This document shows positions 7,370 through 14,543 of a stretch of 16,366 nt of DNA, piece by piece. The notes under the pieces were generated by a model. That model was not told the DNA's origin. It worked only from the letters and a program-made list of their open reading frames with translations, and did no database searches. The stretch is from the NCBI GenBank assembly GCA_002378745.1, contig DFRR01000017.1:4168-20533 (forward strand), given 5' to 3'. The position numbers and the translations under genes are program-made. The stretch's first letter is position 1, and each line of letters begins with the position of its first letter. This DNA is from Patescibacteria group bacterium UBA3458 (lineage in GTDB: Bacteria; Patescibacteriota; Minisyncoccia; Phycocordibacterales; UBA2100).

Positions 7370-9274
7370 ATGGAACAAAACCAATCACACTCCGGTCGTG
7401 CACCAGGACGGTCACGACGCAGAAATACTTCGCGTAACAGTTCGGGAAATACACGTACCGACGCTAACCATCGTGCATCCGGTTCACGAACTCGTTCGCG
7501 ACGAAGTACAAAATCACATACAAATTCTCGAAGACATCGTGGACCACAAGACCGACCACACGCACGAAAGAAAGATGATGTTATTCCTGAGCTTCAGAAA
7601 GACGTCATTCGCATCATTCCACTTGGTGGTGTAGAAGAAATCGGCCGTAACATGACCGTCGTAGAGTTCAATGATGACATCATCATTGTTGATTGCGGTT
7701 TTATGTTCCAAGAGCAAGATACTCCAGGAGTCGACTATATTCTCCCGAACACACAGTATCTTGAGGATCGAAAGGAAAAAATAAAAGCCATCGTTATCAC
7801 TCACGGACACCTTGACCACATCGGTGGTCTTCCATACATCAGTGATCGCATTGGCAACCCGCCTATCTACACCCGCCGACTTACCGGGGTCATGATTAAA
7901 AAGCGCCAAGAAGAGTTCCCTCATCTGCCAACTCCTGACATACGCGAAGTCGAGACATCAGAAACGATTAACGTCGGTGGTTTAAAATTACGCTTCTATG
8001 GCGTAACACACACTATTCCCGACTCAATGGGCGTAATCATCAAAACCCCATTCGGTGGTGTCACACTCACGGGAGACATCAAGCTAAACCACGATGGCGC
8101 CGGAAATGTTGCTGAAGAAGAATATGAAAACTTCAGCGTGTTCAAAGAAGAAAACATCGTGTGTATGCTCATGGACTCAACAAACACAGAGCGCCCAGGT
8201 TGGTCTATCCCGGAACACAAAGTGTTTGATACATTCGAAGACATCCTTAAAAATGCGTCGCACCGCCTTATTATCGGTACATTTGCATCACAACTAGAGC
8301 GCGTGATTAAGATTATTGAAATAGCAGAACGATACGGAAAGAAAGTTGTCGTTGAAGGGAGAAGTATGAAGGGTAACCTCGAGATTGCCAAAGAGCTCGG
8401 CCTGGTAAAGACAAAGAAAGGTACACTTATTTCAGTGGAAGAAATGCAAGACTACCCTGAAAGCAAAATCGTAGTGCTTGCCACCGGTGCCCAAGGTGAC
8501 ACATATGCTGCCCTTATGCGCATGGCAAACAAAACACATAAGTACATTAAGCTTACGTCACTTGATACACTCGTTCTCTCCTCTTCAGTTATCCCGGGAA
8601 ACGAACGTGCCGTACAAACACTCAAAGATAAAATCGCACGCCAAGGACCGCACATTATTACGTACCAAACGAGCGATGTGCATGCTTCCGGACACGGTAA
8701 TGCTGACGAAGCACAGTGGATACACCGGCAGATACAACCAAAGTTCTTCATCCCACAACACGGTTATCACTACATGCTTCGTACACACGGTGATCTTATG
8801 CAGGAGTCGTGCGGATTGAAGCCTGAAGACATTGTCATTCCAGACAACGGTACCATTGTTGAAATTCACGACGAAGGTACTAAACTCGTACGACTTGATG
8901 TAAAAGCACCAATGACAACACGTATCGTTGAAGGGCTACACGTCCGCGACATTCAAGAGGCGGTTATTAAAGACCGACAGGCCCTCGCACAAGATGGTAT
9001 CTTTGTCGTGGTTATTACGGTAAATCTTCGTACCGGTAAACTTCGTAAGTCACCGGACATTATTTCACGTGGCTTCATTTACTTGCGCGAATCACAAGAA
9101 TTGCTTGGGCAGACACGACTAATTGTAAAGAAAACGGTTGAAGACCGCCTGAAGAATTCAAGTAAAGTTGCGATTGATGATGTAAAGAATGAACTTACCG
9201 ACATCGTCGCACAATTCTTACTACAGAAAACCCACAAGAACCCTATCGTCATACCGGTAATCGTCGGAGTATAA
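7370..9274 (+). CDS. rnj: Ribonuclease J (metallo-beta-lactamase/beta-CASP) with basic N-terminal extension
   Basis: 634 residues, longer than the usual ~555. The catalytic part begins near residue 78 with IRIIPLGGVEEIGRNM. Zinc-ligand motifs are HGHLDH (145-150), His214 in VTHTIPDS and Asp236 in TGD. The beta-CASP region has SDVHASGHG (435-443) and PQHGYHYML (462-470), followed by the C-terminal RNase J domain. This enzyme is a 5'-3' exonuclease and endonuclease in mRNA decay and rRNA maturation. Residues 1-70 are Arg/Ser/Asn/His-rich, nearly free of hydrophobics and presumably disordered; RNA binding is an inference. The start lies in an AT-rich 35-base gap, with TATAAC 4 bases before the ATG and no Shine-Dalgarno site. 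Confidence 0.95.
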   Translation: MEQNQSHSGRAPGRSRRRNTSRNSSGNTRTDANHRASGSRTRSRRSTKSHTNSRRHRGPQDRPHARKKDDVIPELQKDVIRIIPLGGVEEIGRNMTVVEFNDDIIIVDCGFMFQEQDTPGVDYILPNTQYLEDRKEKIKAIVITHGHLDHIGGLPYISDRIGNPPIYTRRLTGVMIKKRQEEFPHLPTPDIREVETSETINVGGLKLRFYGVTHTIPDSMGVIIKTPFGGVTLTGDIKLNHDGAGNVAEEEYENFSVFKEENIVCMLMDSTNTERPGWSIPEHKVFDTFEDILKNASHRLIIGTFASQLERVIKIIEIAERYGKKVVVEGRSMKGNLEIAKELGLVKTKKGTLISVEEMQDYPESKIVVLATGAQGDTYAALMRMANKTHKYIKLTSLDTLVLSSSVIPGNERAVQTLKDKIARQGPHIITYQTSDVHASGHGNADEAQWIHRQIQPKFFIPQHGYHYMLRTHGDLMQESCGLKPEDIVIPDNGTIVEIHDEGTKLVRLDVKAPMTTRIVEGLHVRDIQEAVIKDRQALAQDGIFVVVITVNLRTGKLRKSPDIISRGFIYLRESQELLGQTRLIVKKTVEDRLKNSSKVAIDDVKNELTDIVAQFLLQKTHKNPIVIPVIVGV

Positions 9275-9275
9275 T
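9270..9275 (+). promoter_or_regulatory. -10 box for the MFS gene overlapping the RNase J stop
   Basis: A consensus TATAAT whose middle TAA (9272-9274) is the RNase J stop codon. It stands exactly 7 bases before the MFS ATG at 9283, which predicts a leaderless transcript. No good -35 is seen. Confidence 0.5.
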
Positions 9276-9282
9276 ACGCTCC

Positions 9283-10476
9283 ATGGTGATGGTAAAAGAA
9301 AGACGAGTTCCTTCAACACTCGTTGCACAGTCGCGCTACGCGATATATGCACTTAATTTCCTACTCACACTCCACGTGGCGATGGTTTCATATTATCTGT
9401 CGCCTTTTCTGGTATCTCGCGGTATTCCCGACCAGTTTGTTGGTGTCATCTTCGCGATTGGCTCGATGGTTGCCTTGTTTGCAATTGCCTACGCACCGTA
9501 TTTCCTAAAGCGGCAAGGTAATTACACCAATATACTCACGCTCGGACTGTTGCAACTTCTTGCATTCCTCAGCCTAGTCTTTGCAGAAAGCACGCCACTG
9601 ATAATCGCTCTTTTCCTGATTGTATTTGTAGCACCAACTCTCGTTGGTTTTTCGCTAGATATCTTCCTTGAAGGAACCGTCGAAAGCGAAGCGACGACCA
9701 GTAGTATGCGTAGCATCTTTCTTACCGCAGCCAACGTCGCCTGGCTTGCCGCCCCGCTTATCGGTGGCTTCCTCGTGGTGAACGGTATATTTGATAACTT
9801 GTTTGTTATTGCCGCGCTCATTTTTGTACCGTTCATATTCCTTTCAGCTTCACAACTTGAATACTTCCGAGACCCGAAATACAAGGCGCTCAATATTGTT
9901 CGCTTTGTTACCACGCTTCGCCGAAGTGCAAACTTCCGTGGCGTGTTTGCTGCCCAGTTTTTATTGCGGTTTTTCTTCAGTACACTGATTGTCTATTTGC
10001 CGCTGTACGTGCACAAGACACTCGGTATTCCCCTCTCAGAATTCGGCATGATTCTTTCTTTTGGTATGATTGCGTATCTTATCTTGGAAATCCCCCTTGG
10101 AAAGATTATGGATGCGTCGTGGGGTGAAAAAGAAGTACTCATTATCGGCCTCGCCATACTTGCATTTGCGACCGCAAGCATCTCTTTCATAACGAGTACT
10201 TCATTAGTACTCTGGGGAATCGGCATGTTTGTGACACGTATCGGCGCTGCAATGATTGAGGTTGCAAGTGAAGGGTACTTCTTCAAGCACGTAGATGCTG
10301 ATGACGCTGATGTAGTGAGTGCCTTCCGAATGCTGTATCCGCTTGCGTACATCATGAGTCCACTGATTGGCACACTATTACTTTTTGTGCTACCACTTCA
10401 ATATATATTTATCGTTGCGGCATTCATCATCTTCAGCGGTATATGGTTTGTGGCCCCCATTCAGGATACTAAGTAA
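9283..10476 (+). CDS. Major facilitator superfamily transporter
   Basis: 397 residues, almost entirely hydrophobic, with about 12 membrane helices in two halves separated by a basic loop around residues 195-225 (DPKYKALNIVRFVTTLRR). The overall pattern, including the Gly-rich helices and LPLYVHKTLGIPLSEFGMILS at the start of the second half, fits the MFS. Substrate cannot be told from sequence; drug or metabolite efflux is possible. The start at 9283 is supported by the -10 box 7 bases upstream; an ATG two codons later (9289) is an alternative. Its 3' end overlaps the convergent MutY-like gene by 8 bases (10469-10476), with no terminator hairpin between them. Confidence 0.85.
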   Translation: MVMVKERRVPSTLVAQSRYAIYALNFLLTLHVAMVSYYLSPFLVSRGIPDQFVGVIFAIGSMVALFAIAYAPYFLKRQGNYTNILTLGLLQLLAFLSLVFAESTPLIIALFLIVFVAPTLVGFSLDIFLEGTVESEATTSSMRSIFLTAANVAWLAAPLIGGFLVVNGIFDNLFVIAALIFVPFIFLSASQLEYFRDPKYKALNIVRFVTTLRRSANFRGVFAAQFLLRFFFSTLIVYLPLYVHKTLGIPLSEFGMILSFGMIAYLILEIPLGKIMDASWGEKEVLIIGLAILAFATASISFITSTSLVLWGIGMFVTRIGAAMIEVASEGYFFKHVDADDADVVSAFRMLYPLAYIMSPLIGTLLLFVLPLQYIFIVAAFIIFSGIWFVAPIQDTK

Positions 10477-11284
10477 CCAAGTGCCACGTCTTCTTATCCT
10501 TCTGAACTAATCCATCTTTGCACAGTGCATCAAGTGCCAGCACGACATCTCTCTCACCCAAACTCGACTCCGCAGCGATACTTTTCACTGTATCTGCACC
10601 GGATAATAATGCTCTGAGAATCTTCCCGCGCTTCTGCCGAATCGAACCGGCAAACGGTTTTTGACGAACGTGATGCGCGCTTTTACGACTCGGGTTTGGG
10701 ATTTGCTTCTTCAAAAAGGAACCGTAATCCATCAACGCAGCGTACCACTCACGTGGATGTTCTCTGTCGAGTGTCGCTTCAATATATGGTCGAATATCAT
10801 TGTCGCGCACATTTGAGTCTGCAGAGAAAAATTCATGCAAATACACGGTTCTGATATTTGTTTCAAGCAAGACTATCGGTTGATTGTACGCAAATACGCA
10901 CACTGCGCCGGCAGTATACGGGCCAACGCCTGGTAACTGTATCAGCTCCGCATAGTGCCGAGGAAATATACCGTTGTGATTCTTTACAACTTCCTGTGCC
11001 GCCCTATGTAGAAAGCGAGCGCGGCGATTATATCCAAGTCCGCTCCAGAGTCTGAGCACTTCCACAAATTGTGCGTGCGCTAATTTCTCAACGGTCGGAA
11101 ATGTGCGAAGAAAGGCATGGTACTTCGGTATTACCCTATCAACCTGTGTCTGCTGCAGCATTATTTCCGACACAAGAATATGATACGGGTTTTGTGTTGC
11201 ACGCCACGGCAGATGGTTCCTACCGTGTGTAGCATAAAATGCGCGTATTTTCTTTACGAACGTCCGACCCTTACCTTTGTCCAT
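10469..11284 (-). CDS. mutY: MutY-like A/G-specific adenine glycosylase without iron-sulfur cluster
   Basis: 271 residues from the ATG at 11284, which overlaps the end of the SGNH gene by 14 bases; the frame stays open further upstream, but that region is SGNH coding. An HhH-GPD base-excision enzyme: LPWR (25-28), SEIMLQQTQV (39-48, with the MutY Glu40), GLGYNRRAR (82-90), and the HhH motif LPGVGPYTAG (117-126) with Tyr as in monofunctional MutY enzymes. Departures: the catalytic Asp position reads Glu141 (LLETNIRTV). Only two Cys (129, 255) exist, so there is no C-x6-C-x2-C-x5-C cluster. The 8-oxoG-reading Nudix-like domain is replaced by about 45 residues resembling a winged helix (DTVKSIAAESSLGERDVVLA). 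MutY normally removes A opposite 8-oxoG; here substrate specificity is uncertain. Last gene of the repair run. Confidence 0.8.
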   Translation of the reverse strand: MDKGKGRTFVKKIRAFYATHGRNHLPWRATQNPYHILVSEIMLQQTQVDRVIPKYHAFLRTFPTVEKLAHAQFVEVLRLWSGLGYNRRARFLHRAAQEVVKNHNGIFPRHYAELIQLPGVGPYTAGAVCVFAYNQPIVLLETNIRTVYLHEFFSADSNVRDNDIRPYIEATLDREHPREWYAALMDYGSFLKKQIPNPSRKSAHHVRQKPFAGSIRQKRGKILRALLSGADTVKSIAAESSLGERDVVLALDALCKDGLVQKDKKTWHLVT

Positions 11285-12005
11285 ACGTGTGTGCCCATCG
11301 ATTACGCACGGCATTAAGAACATGTGTTGCCCACACCGCGTATCCATCTGCAGATAAATGCAAAAAATCGGGTGCGTAGTACCGCGTAGGATCTGTACCA
11401 AATGGGTCCGGCAACGCATACAAGTCGACGTACAGGACGCCAAGGGATTCAGCGAGGGGTTGGATTTGATTACGCACCTGAGTAGTTCGGTGTGAAAGCA
11501 TTACATTCAACGGAAACGGCCAAATCGGCGCTTGCCCAATATCGCCCGCGGTCAGAAACACCACTCGTTCACTGAGACGAAGTGCTTCCTCTAACACGAG
11601 TCGTGCTTCTTCCGACACCGTTGTGTATCGTGCCAGCGACATAACATCATTGGCACCTGCCTGAATAAGAATGAGTTCGTAGTGTTCCTGGGATGCCTGT
11701 TGCAGTTGCATTCGTACATCTTGTAAGGTAGCGCCACTTTTTGCATGATTCTCGACAGATAGATTCAGTTCCTGAGCAACTCTTGCGGGAACGCTCTGCT
11801 GAGGAACACTACCGACACCAACGGCCGTACTGTCCCCTACTACCAACATATCGACAATGTCTTTACCAGATGTCTGAAACGCAACTGCTGTTTTTGAAAG
11901 TGACTTTCCTTTCTTGAGTAGTGGAGCCATATGCTGGTATGCGTACACACCGTATATGCCAAGCAACAAAAGAATTGCAAGAGTAATGTACATACTATAG
12001 TTCAT
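11271..12005 (-). CDS. SGNH/GDSL-family hydrolase, membrane-anchored
   Basis: 244 residues from the ATG at 12005. That start has an AAGGA ribosome-binding site 8 bases upstream (12018-12014) and overlaps the HAD gene end by 11 bases; an ATG at 11993, just past the HAD stop, is the alternative. One N-terminal membrane helix (about 5-23) puts the domain outside the cytoplasm. SGNH blocks are complete: VVGDSTAVGVG with Ser59, SGAT (90-93), GAND with Asn119 and DFLH (213-216) with the Asp/His of the triad. Family members are esterases, lipases or cell-wall deacetylases; this one's substrate is unknown. Overlaps on both sides suggest a coupled HAD-SGNH-mutY transcript. Confidence 0.9.
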   Translation of the reverse strand: MNYSMYITLAILLLLGIYGVYAYQHMAPLLKKGKSLSKTAVAFQTSGKDIVDMLVVGDSTAVGVGSVPQQSVPARVAQELNLSVENHAKSGATLQDVRMQLQQASQEHYELILIQAGANDVMSLARYTTVSEEARLVLEEALRLSERVVFLTAGDIGQAPIWPFPLNVMLSHRTTQVRNQIQPLAESLGVLYVDLYALPDPFGTDPTRYYAPDFLHLSADGYAVWATHVLNAVRNRWAHTYGQR

Positions 12006-12687
12006 ATATAACATCCTTACGCTCAACGACGATCTTCCAGTTATTAATCTTTGCGTGGCGATACAGATGTGCATTTGGGTTAAAGCAGATCGGATTTTCA
12101 ACCAATTCAAGAAATGAGATGTCGCTTTCTGTGTCTCCGACACCGATCGACTCCTTAAAAATAAGTCCTTCTTTCTCAATTGCTCGTTTTACAATATACG
12201 CCTTATTGAGGATGAAATGTTTGTCGACGACTTCTCCGGTAAGCCTATCTTCCGGCCCTATTTCGTAAATCATGCCATACGTCTTGTCGAACCCGAGTCG
12301 TGGACAAAACTGATCGAGAATAGTTTTAGGCGAGTGCGAAACCGCCAATAAGAAGTATCCTTCCTTTTTGAGTTTCTTAAGTAAATCACGAGTGTATCGA
12401 TACGTATGGTCGCCTTGATCTGCCACTACTTGCTTTGAGAGTTCAGCAAAATCACCGTAGTGCACACCTTTAATGTTCGCATAGTATGCGTCCATAAGCG
12501 CATTAATATATTCGCTGTATCCGCCAGTTCTGTCGAGCCAGCGATGATATTCACCTTCATATGCCTGCTTAACCGAAGCGGGTAATACGCCACTTTCAAC
12601 CATTTTCTCAACCAAACCAATGAGAAGACTGGACCGAAAGATAGTCCCGTCCACATCAAAAATGGCAACCCTCTGATGTGTGTTCAT
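11995..12687 (-). CDS. HAD-superfamily phosphatase (HAD-IB / SerB-like)
   Basis: 230 residues. HAD motifs are all present: I, DVDGT with the nucleophile Asp11 and acid Asp13; II, AVSHSP (Ser117); III, Lys172 in NKAYIVKRA; IV, GVGDTESD with Asp185 and Asp189. The helical insert between motifs I and II is the C1 cap of the HAD-IB group, which includes phosphoserine phosphatase and related lipid or sugar phosphatases. The substrate cannot be assigned; no serine-pathway genes are nearby. The start at 12687 is 7 bases after an extended -10 box, so the transcript is probably leaderless, and it heads a transcript with SGNH and mutY. Confidence 0.9.
   Translation of the reverse strand: MNTHQRVAIFDVDGTIFRSSLLIGLVEKMVESGVLPASVKQAYEGEYHRWLDRTGGYSEYINALMDAYYANIKGVHYGDFAELSKQVVADQGDHTYRYTRDLLKKLKKEGYFLLAVSHSPKTILDQFCPRLGFDKTYGMIYEIGPEDRLTGEVVDKHFILNKAYIVKRAIEKEGLIFKESIGVGDTESDISFLELVENPICFNPNAHLYRHAKINNWKIVVERKDVIYEL
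12014..12018 (-). promoter_or_regulatory. Shine-Dalgarno site deciding the SGNH start
   Basis: AAGGA on the minus strand, 8 bases before the ATG at 12005. It is one of the few recognisable ribosome-binding sites in the window and lies inside the HAD coding region, as expected for an internal operon gene. Confidence 0.55.
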
Positions 12688-12694
12688 GCTATTC

Positions 12695-12703
12695 AGTATA
12701 TCA
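12695..12703 (-). promoter_or_regulatory. Extended -10 promoter of the HAD-SGNH-mutY transcript
   Basis: TGA-TATACT (TATACT at 12700-12695) followed by exactly 7 bases and then the ATG at 12687. No TTGACA-like -35 is found; the position expected for it borders the inverted repeat at 12723-12760. Confidence 0.6.
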
Positions 12704-12722
12704 TTCCCTCGTCCATTTGCCG

Positions 12723-12760
12723 TCTAAATCAGCAAAATGGGCCCATTTTGGTGATTTAGA
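12723..12760. repeat. 38-bp inverted repeat between nth and the HAD gene
   Basis: Two 19-base arms meet with no spacer and pair at 18 of 19 positions; the only mismatch is G32/G51 (12732 and 12751). The core is the perfect palindrome CAAAATGGGCCCATTTTG. It begins 19 bases after the nth stop and ends just upstream of the HAD promoter. It has no U-tract. It could be an nth 3' hairpin, an operator for the HAD promoter, or both. Confidence 0.8.
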
Positions 12761-12779
12761 GTCATACTATGCAACTCTT

Positions 12780-13442
12780 TTACTTTGCCTTTGGCCAAAT
12801 ATGCGCCGCCCTCGGATACAGCTTGGTGAGTGCGTGAACAGTGCAGTCATGCTCTCGTGCAGGACATGTATAGCGCCCGTAGAGAACGAATCCATTGTTC
12901 ACGTATTTCCAGTCAGCTTTGGGAGTGAGTTGCTCGAGATCTTTTGAAATCTTTGTTAAGTCTGTGTGTGTAGTGAGTTCGAAGCGTAGCGCGAAACGTC
13001 GTACGTGTGTATCAGTCGGTATGCCATCCCACATATTATATATTTCGCCAAGCACCACATTTGCCGTTTTGTACGCAACACCGGGAAGTCGTATGAGCTC
13101 GGGAATGGTTTTGGGTAGTACCCCGTTGAAGTCATCTTCTACCATACGTGCTGCCGCACGTATATGTTTTGCCTTATTGCGAAAGAATGGAATCGTGCTG
13201 ATTTCCTTTTCAAACGTTTTTGGATTGGCATTCGCAAAATCTCGTGCTGTCTTGTATTTTGTAAATAGTACCTTAGTACATTCATTTACTTTCTTATCAG
13301 TACATTGCGCACTCAAGATGACTGCGACAAGAAATTGAAATGGCGTCGTGTACTCAAGTTCACTTTTTGGTTCAGGGTAAAGTTTCTTCAACACCCGAAC
13401 AATACGTTTCATTCGCGCTTTGCGCTCCGCCTCTGTATTCAT
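12780..13442 (-). CDS. nth: Endonuclease III (HhH-GPD DNA glycosylase/AP lyase) with partial iron-sulfur site
   Basis: 220 residues from the ATG at 13442. A GTG three codons upstream is less likely because a -10 box sits 7 bases before the ATG and the GTG overlaps it. It removes oxidised pyrimidines and nicks AP sites. Visible features: ILSAQCTDKKVN (42-53), the HhH motif LPGVAYKTAN (119-128) with the Schiff-base Lys125, and catalytic Asp144 in PTDTHVRRF. The cluster motif is broken: Cys193 and Cys200 keep the C-x6-C spacing, but the third ligand position is His203 and the fourth is Tyr209. It follows dinB directly and lies two genes upstream of SGNH and three upstream of the MutY-like gene. 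Confidence 0.93.
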   Translation of the reverse strand: MNTEAERKARMKRIVRVLKKLYPEPKSELEYTTPFQFLVAVILSAQCTDKKVNECTKVLFTKYKTARDFANANPKTFEKEISTIPFFRNKAKHIRAAARMVEDDFNGVLPKTIPELIRLPGVAYKTANVVLGEIYNMWDGIPTDTHVRRFALRFELTTHTDLTKISKDLEQLTPKADWKYVNNGFVLYGRYTCPAREHDCTVHALTKLYPRAAHIWPKAK

Positions 13443-13449
13443 AATACAC

Positions 13450-13458
13450 ACTATACCA
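13450..13458 (-). promoter_or_regulatory. Extended -10 box for nth overlapping the dinB stop
   Basis: TGG-TATAGT (TATAGT at 13455-13450) on the minus strand. Its TAG (13453-13451) is the dinB stop codon, and the nth ATG follows after exactly 7 bases. TTGGGG 18 bases upstream is a weak -35 candidate. Confidence 0.55.
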
Positions 13459-14530
13459 ATTTCTCTACACGAACCCCAATAAGGCGGATAGCTTTGTGTT
13501 TTGGGTTACCTGAGCTATCAAAGAACGGAAGCACTAACTTCATCAACTTCAACATAATATCTTTCGAGGTCGTAAGTGGCATTTCTGCAGTCAGAGAACG
13601 TGTCGTGGTGGTAAAGTCTGCAAACCGCACAGTGAGGACAACGGTGCGAAACTCGGTAAATCCACGTCGCGCCACTTCGTGCACAATCTGCTCTGTTTGA
13701 TTACGTAAAACGCGAATGACGTACTCCATGTCTTCTGTATCCACAGCAAACGTGTGGTGCTTTCCAATGGATTTACGTGTAGGTGGCGCTGTTTCTATTT
13801 TTCGCTCATCAATACCGCGAAATCGCTCCCACAATGAGAACCCATGTTTGCCAAAGAGTGATTCTGCATCTTGCCATGATATTTGTTGCGCATCGGCTAC
13901 CGTATATATTCCCTGTCGATTGCACCGTTGTTCAGCCACAACCCCAATACCGGGAATAGCTCGGATTGGAAGTGGCGCAAGAAACGCTTCGGTTTCTTCC
14001 GGACGCACAACCGTCAGCCCGTTTGGTTTCTCGTAATCAGAGGCGATCTTTGCAATCATTTTGTTTGCACCAATACCAATGGAGCATGAGAGGTTCGTCT
14101 CTTTCTTAAGTGTACGCTTAAGTGATGTTGCCAATGCTTTAGCGGTATCATATGTCTCACAAAAGCTCAAATCCATATATGCTTCATCAATGCTTGTTTC
14201 TGACACAATCGGTATATGTGCTCGCACAATTGAAAATACTTCCTTGGACACCGACGTATACCGGTGATGATTCCCCGTAATGAACACGCATCGGGCACCG
14301 CCACCACGACGAGCTGCTTCACAGCGCTTCCATGCGCTCTGAATGGGGAGCGCTGAATGTATGCCGAGTTCACGCGCTTTGTAGTTCGCAGTGGAAACGA
14401 CCCCTCGTCCCGACCCCCCCTTTGGATCGGCACCAATAATGACCGGCAATCCGCGAAGATATGGTTTATCTCGCTCTTCAACAGATGCAAAAAACGCATC
14501 CATATCGATATGTCCGACAATACGAATCAT
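13451..14530 (-). CDS. dinB: DNA polymerase IV (Y-family)
   Basis: 359 residues, normal for the family. A translesion polymerase that copies past damaged bases. Visible features: HIDMDAFFASVEERD at the start with the metal ligand Asp9 and steric-gate Phe13, VSTANYKARELGIHSA, the catalytic SIDEAYMDL (Asp115, Glu116), GIGANKMIAKIASDYEKPNGLTVV and the HhH thumb region. The C-terminal little-finger domain ends in IRLIGVRVEKLV with no obvious QxxLxLF beta-clamp peptide after it, so clamp binding may be weak or use another site. It heads the minus-strand repair run. No E. coli-type LexA box is visible upstream. Confidence 0.95.
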   Translation of the reverse strand: MIRIVGHIDMDAFFASVEERDKPYLRGLPVIIGADPKGGSGRGVVSTANYKARELGIHSALPIQSAWKRCEAARRGGGARCVFITGNHHRYTSVSKEVFSIVRAHIPIVSETSIDEAYMDLSFCETYDTAKALATSLKRTLKKETNLSCSIGIGANKMIAKIASDYEKPNGLTVVRPEETEAFLAPLPIRAIPGIGVVAEQRCNRQGIYTVADAQQISWQDAESLFGKHGFSLWERFRGIDERKIETAPPTRKSIGKHHTFAVDTEDMEYVIRVLRNQTEQIVHEVARRGFTEFRTVVLTVRFADFTTTTRSLTAEMPLTTSKDIMLKLMKLVLPFFDSSGNPKHKAIRLIGVRVEKLV

Positions 14531-14543
14531 GATTTCAGGTCAT

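Noticed and set aside
11285..11443. 53-residue N-terminal extension of the MutY-like protein
   Set aside because: These codons lie within SGNH coding sequence in another frame, and the translation is Cys/His-rich nonsense. The ATG at 11284 matches where MutY homology begins.
12678..12947. Plus-strand open frame across the HAD-nth gap
   Set aside because: It overlaps the start of HAD and the 3' end of nth in antisense, includes the inverted repeat, and has no protein-family features.
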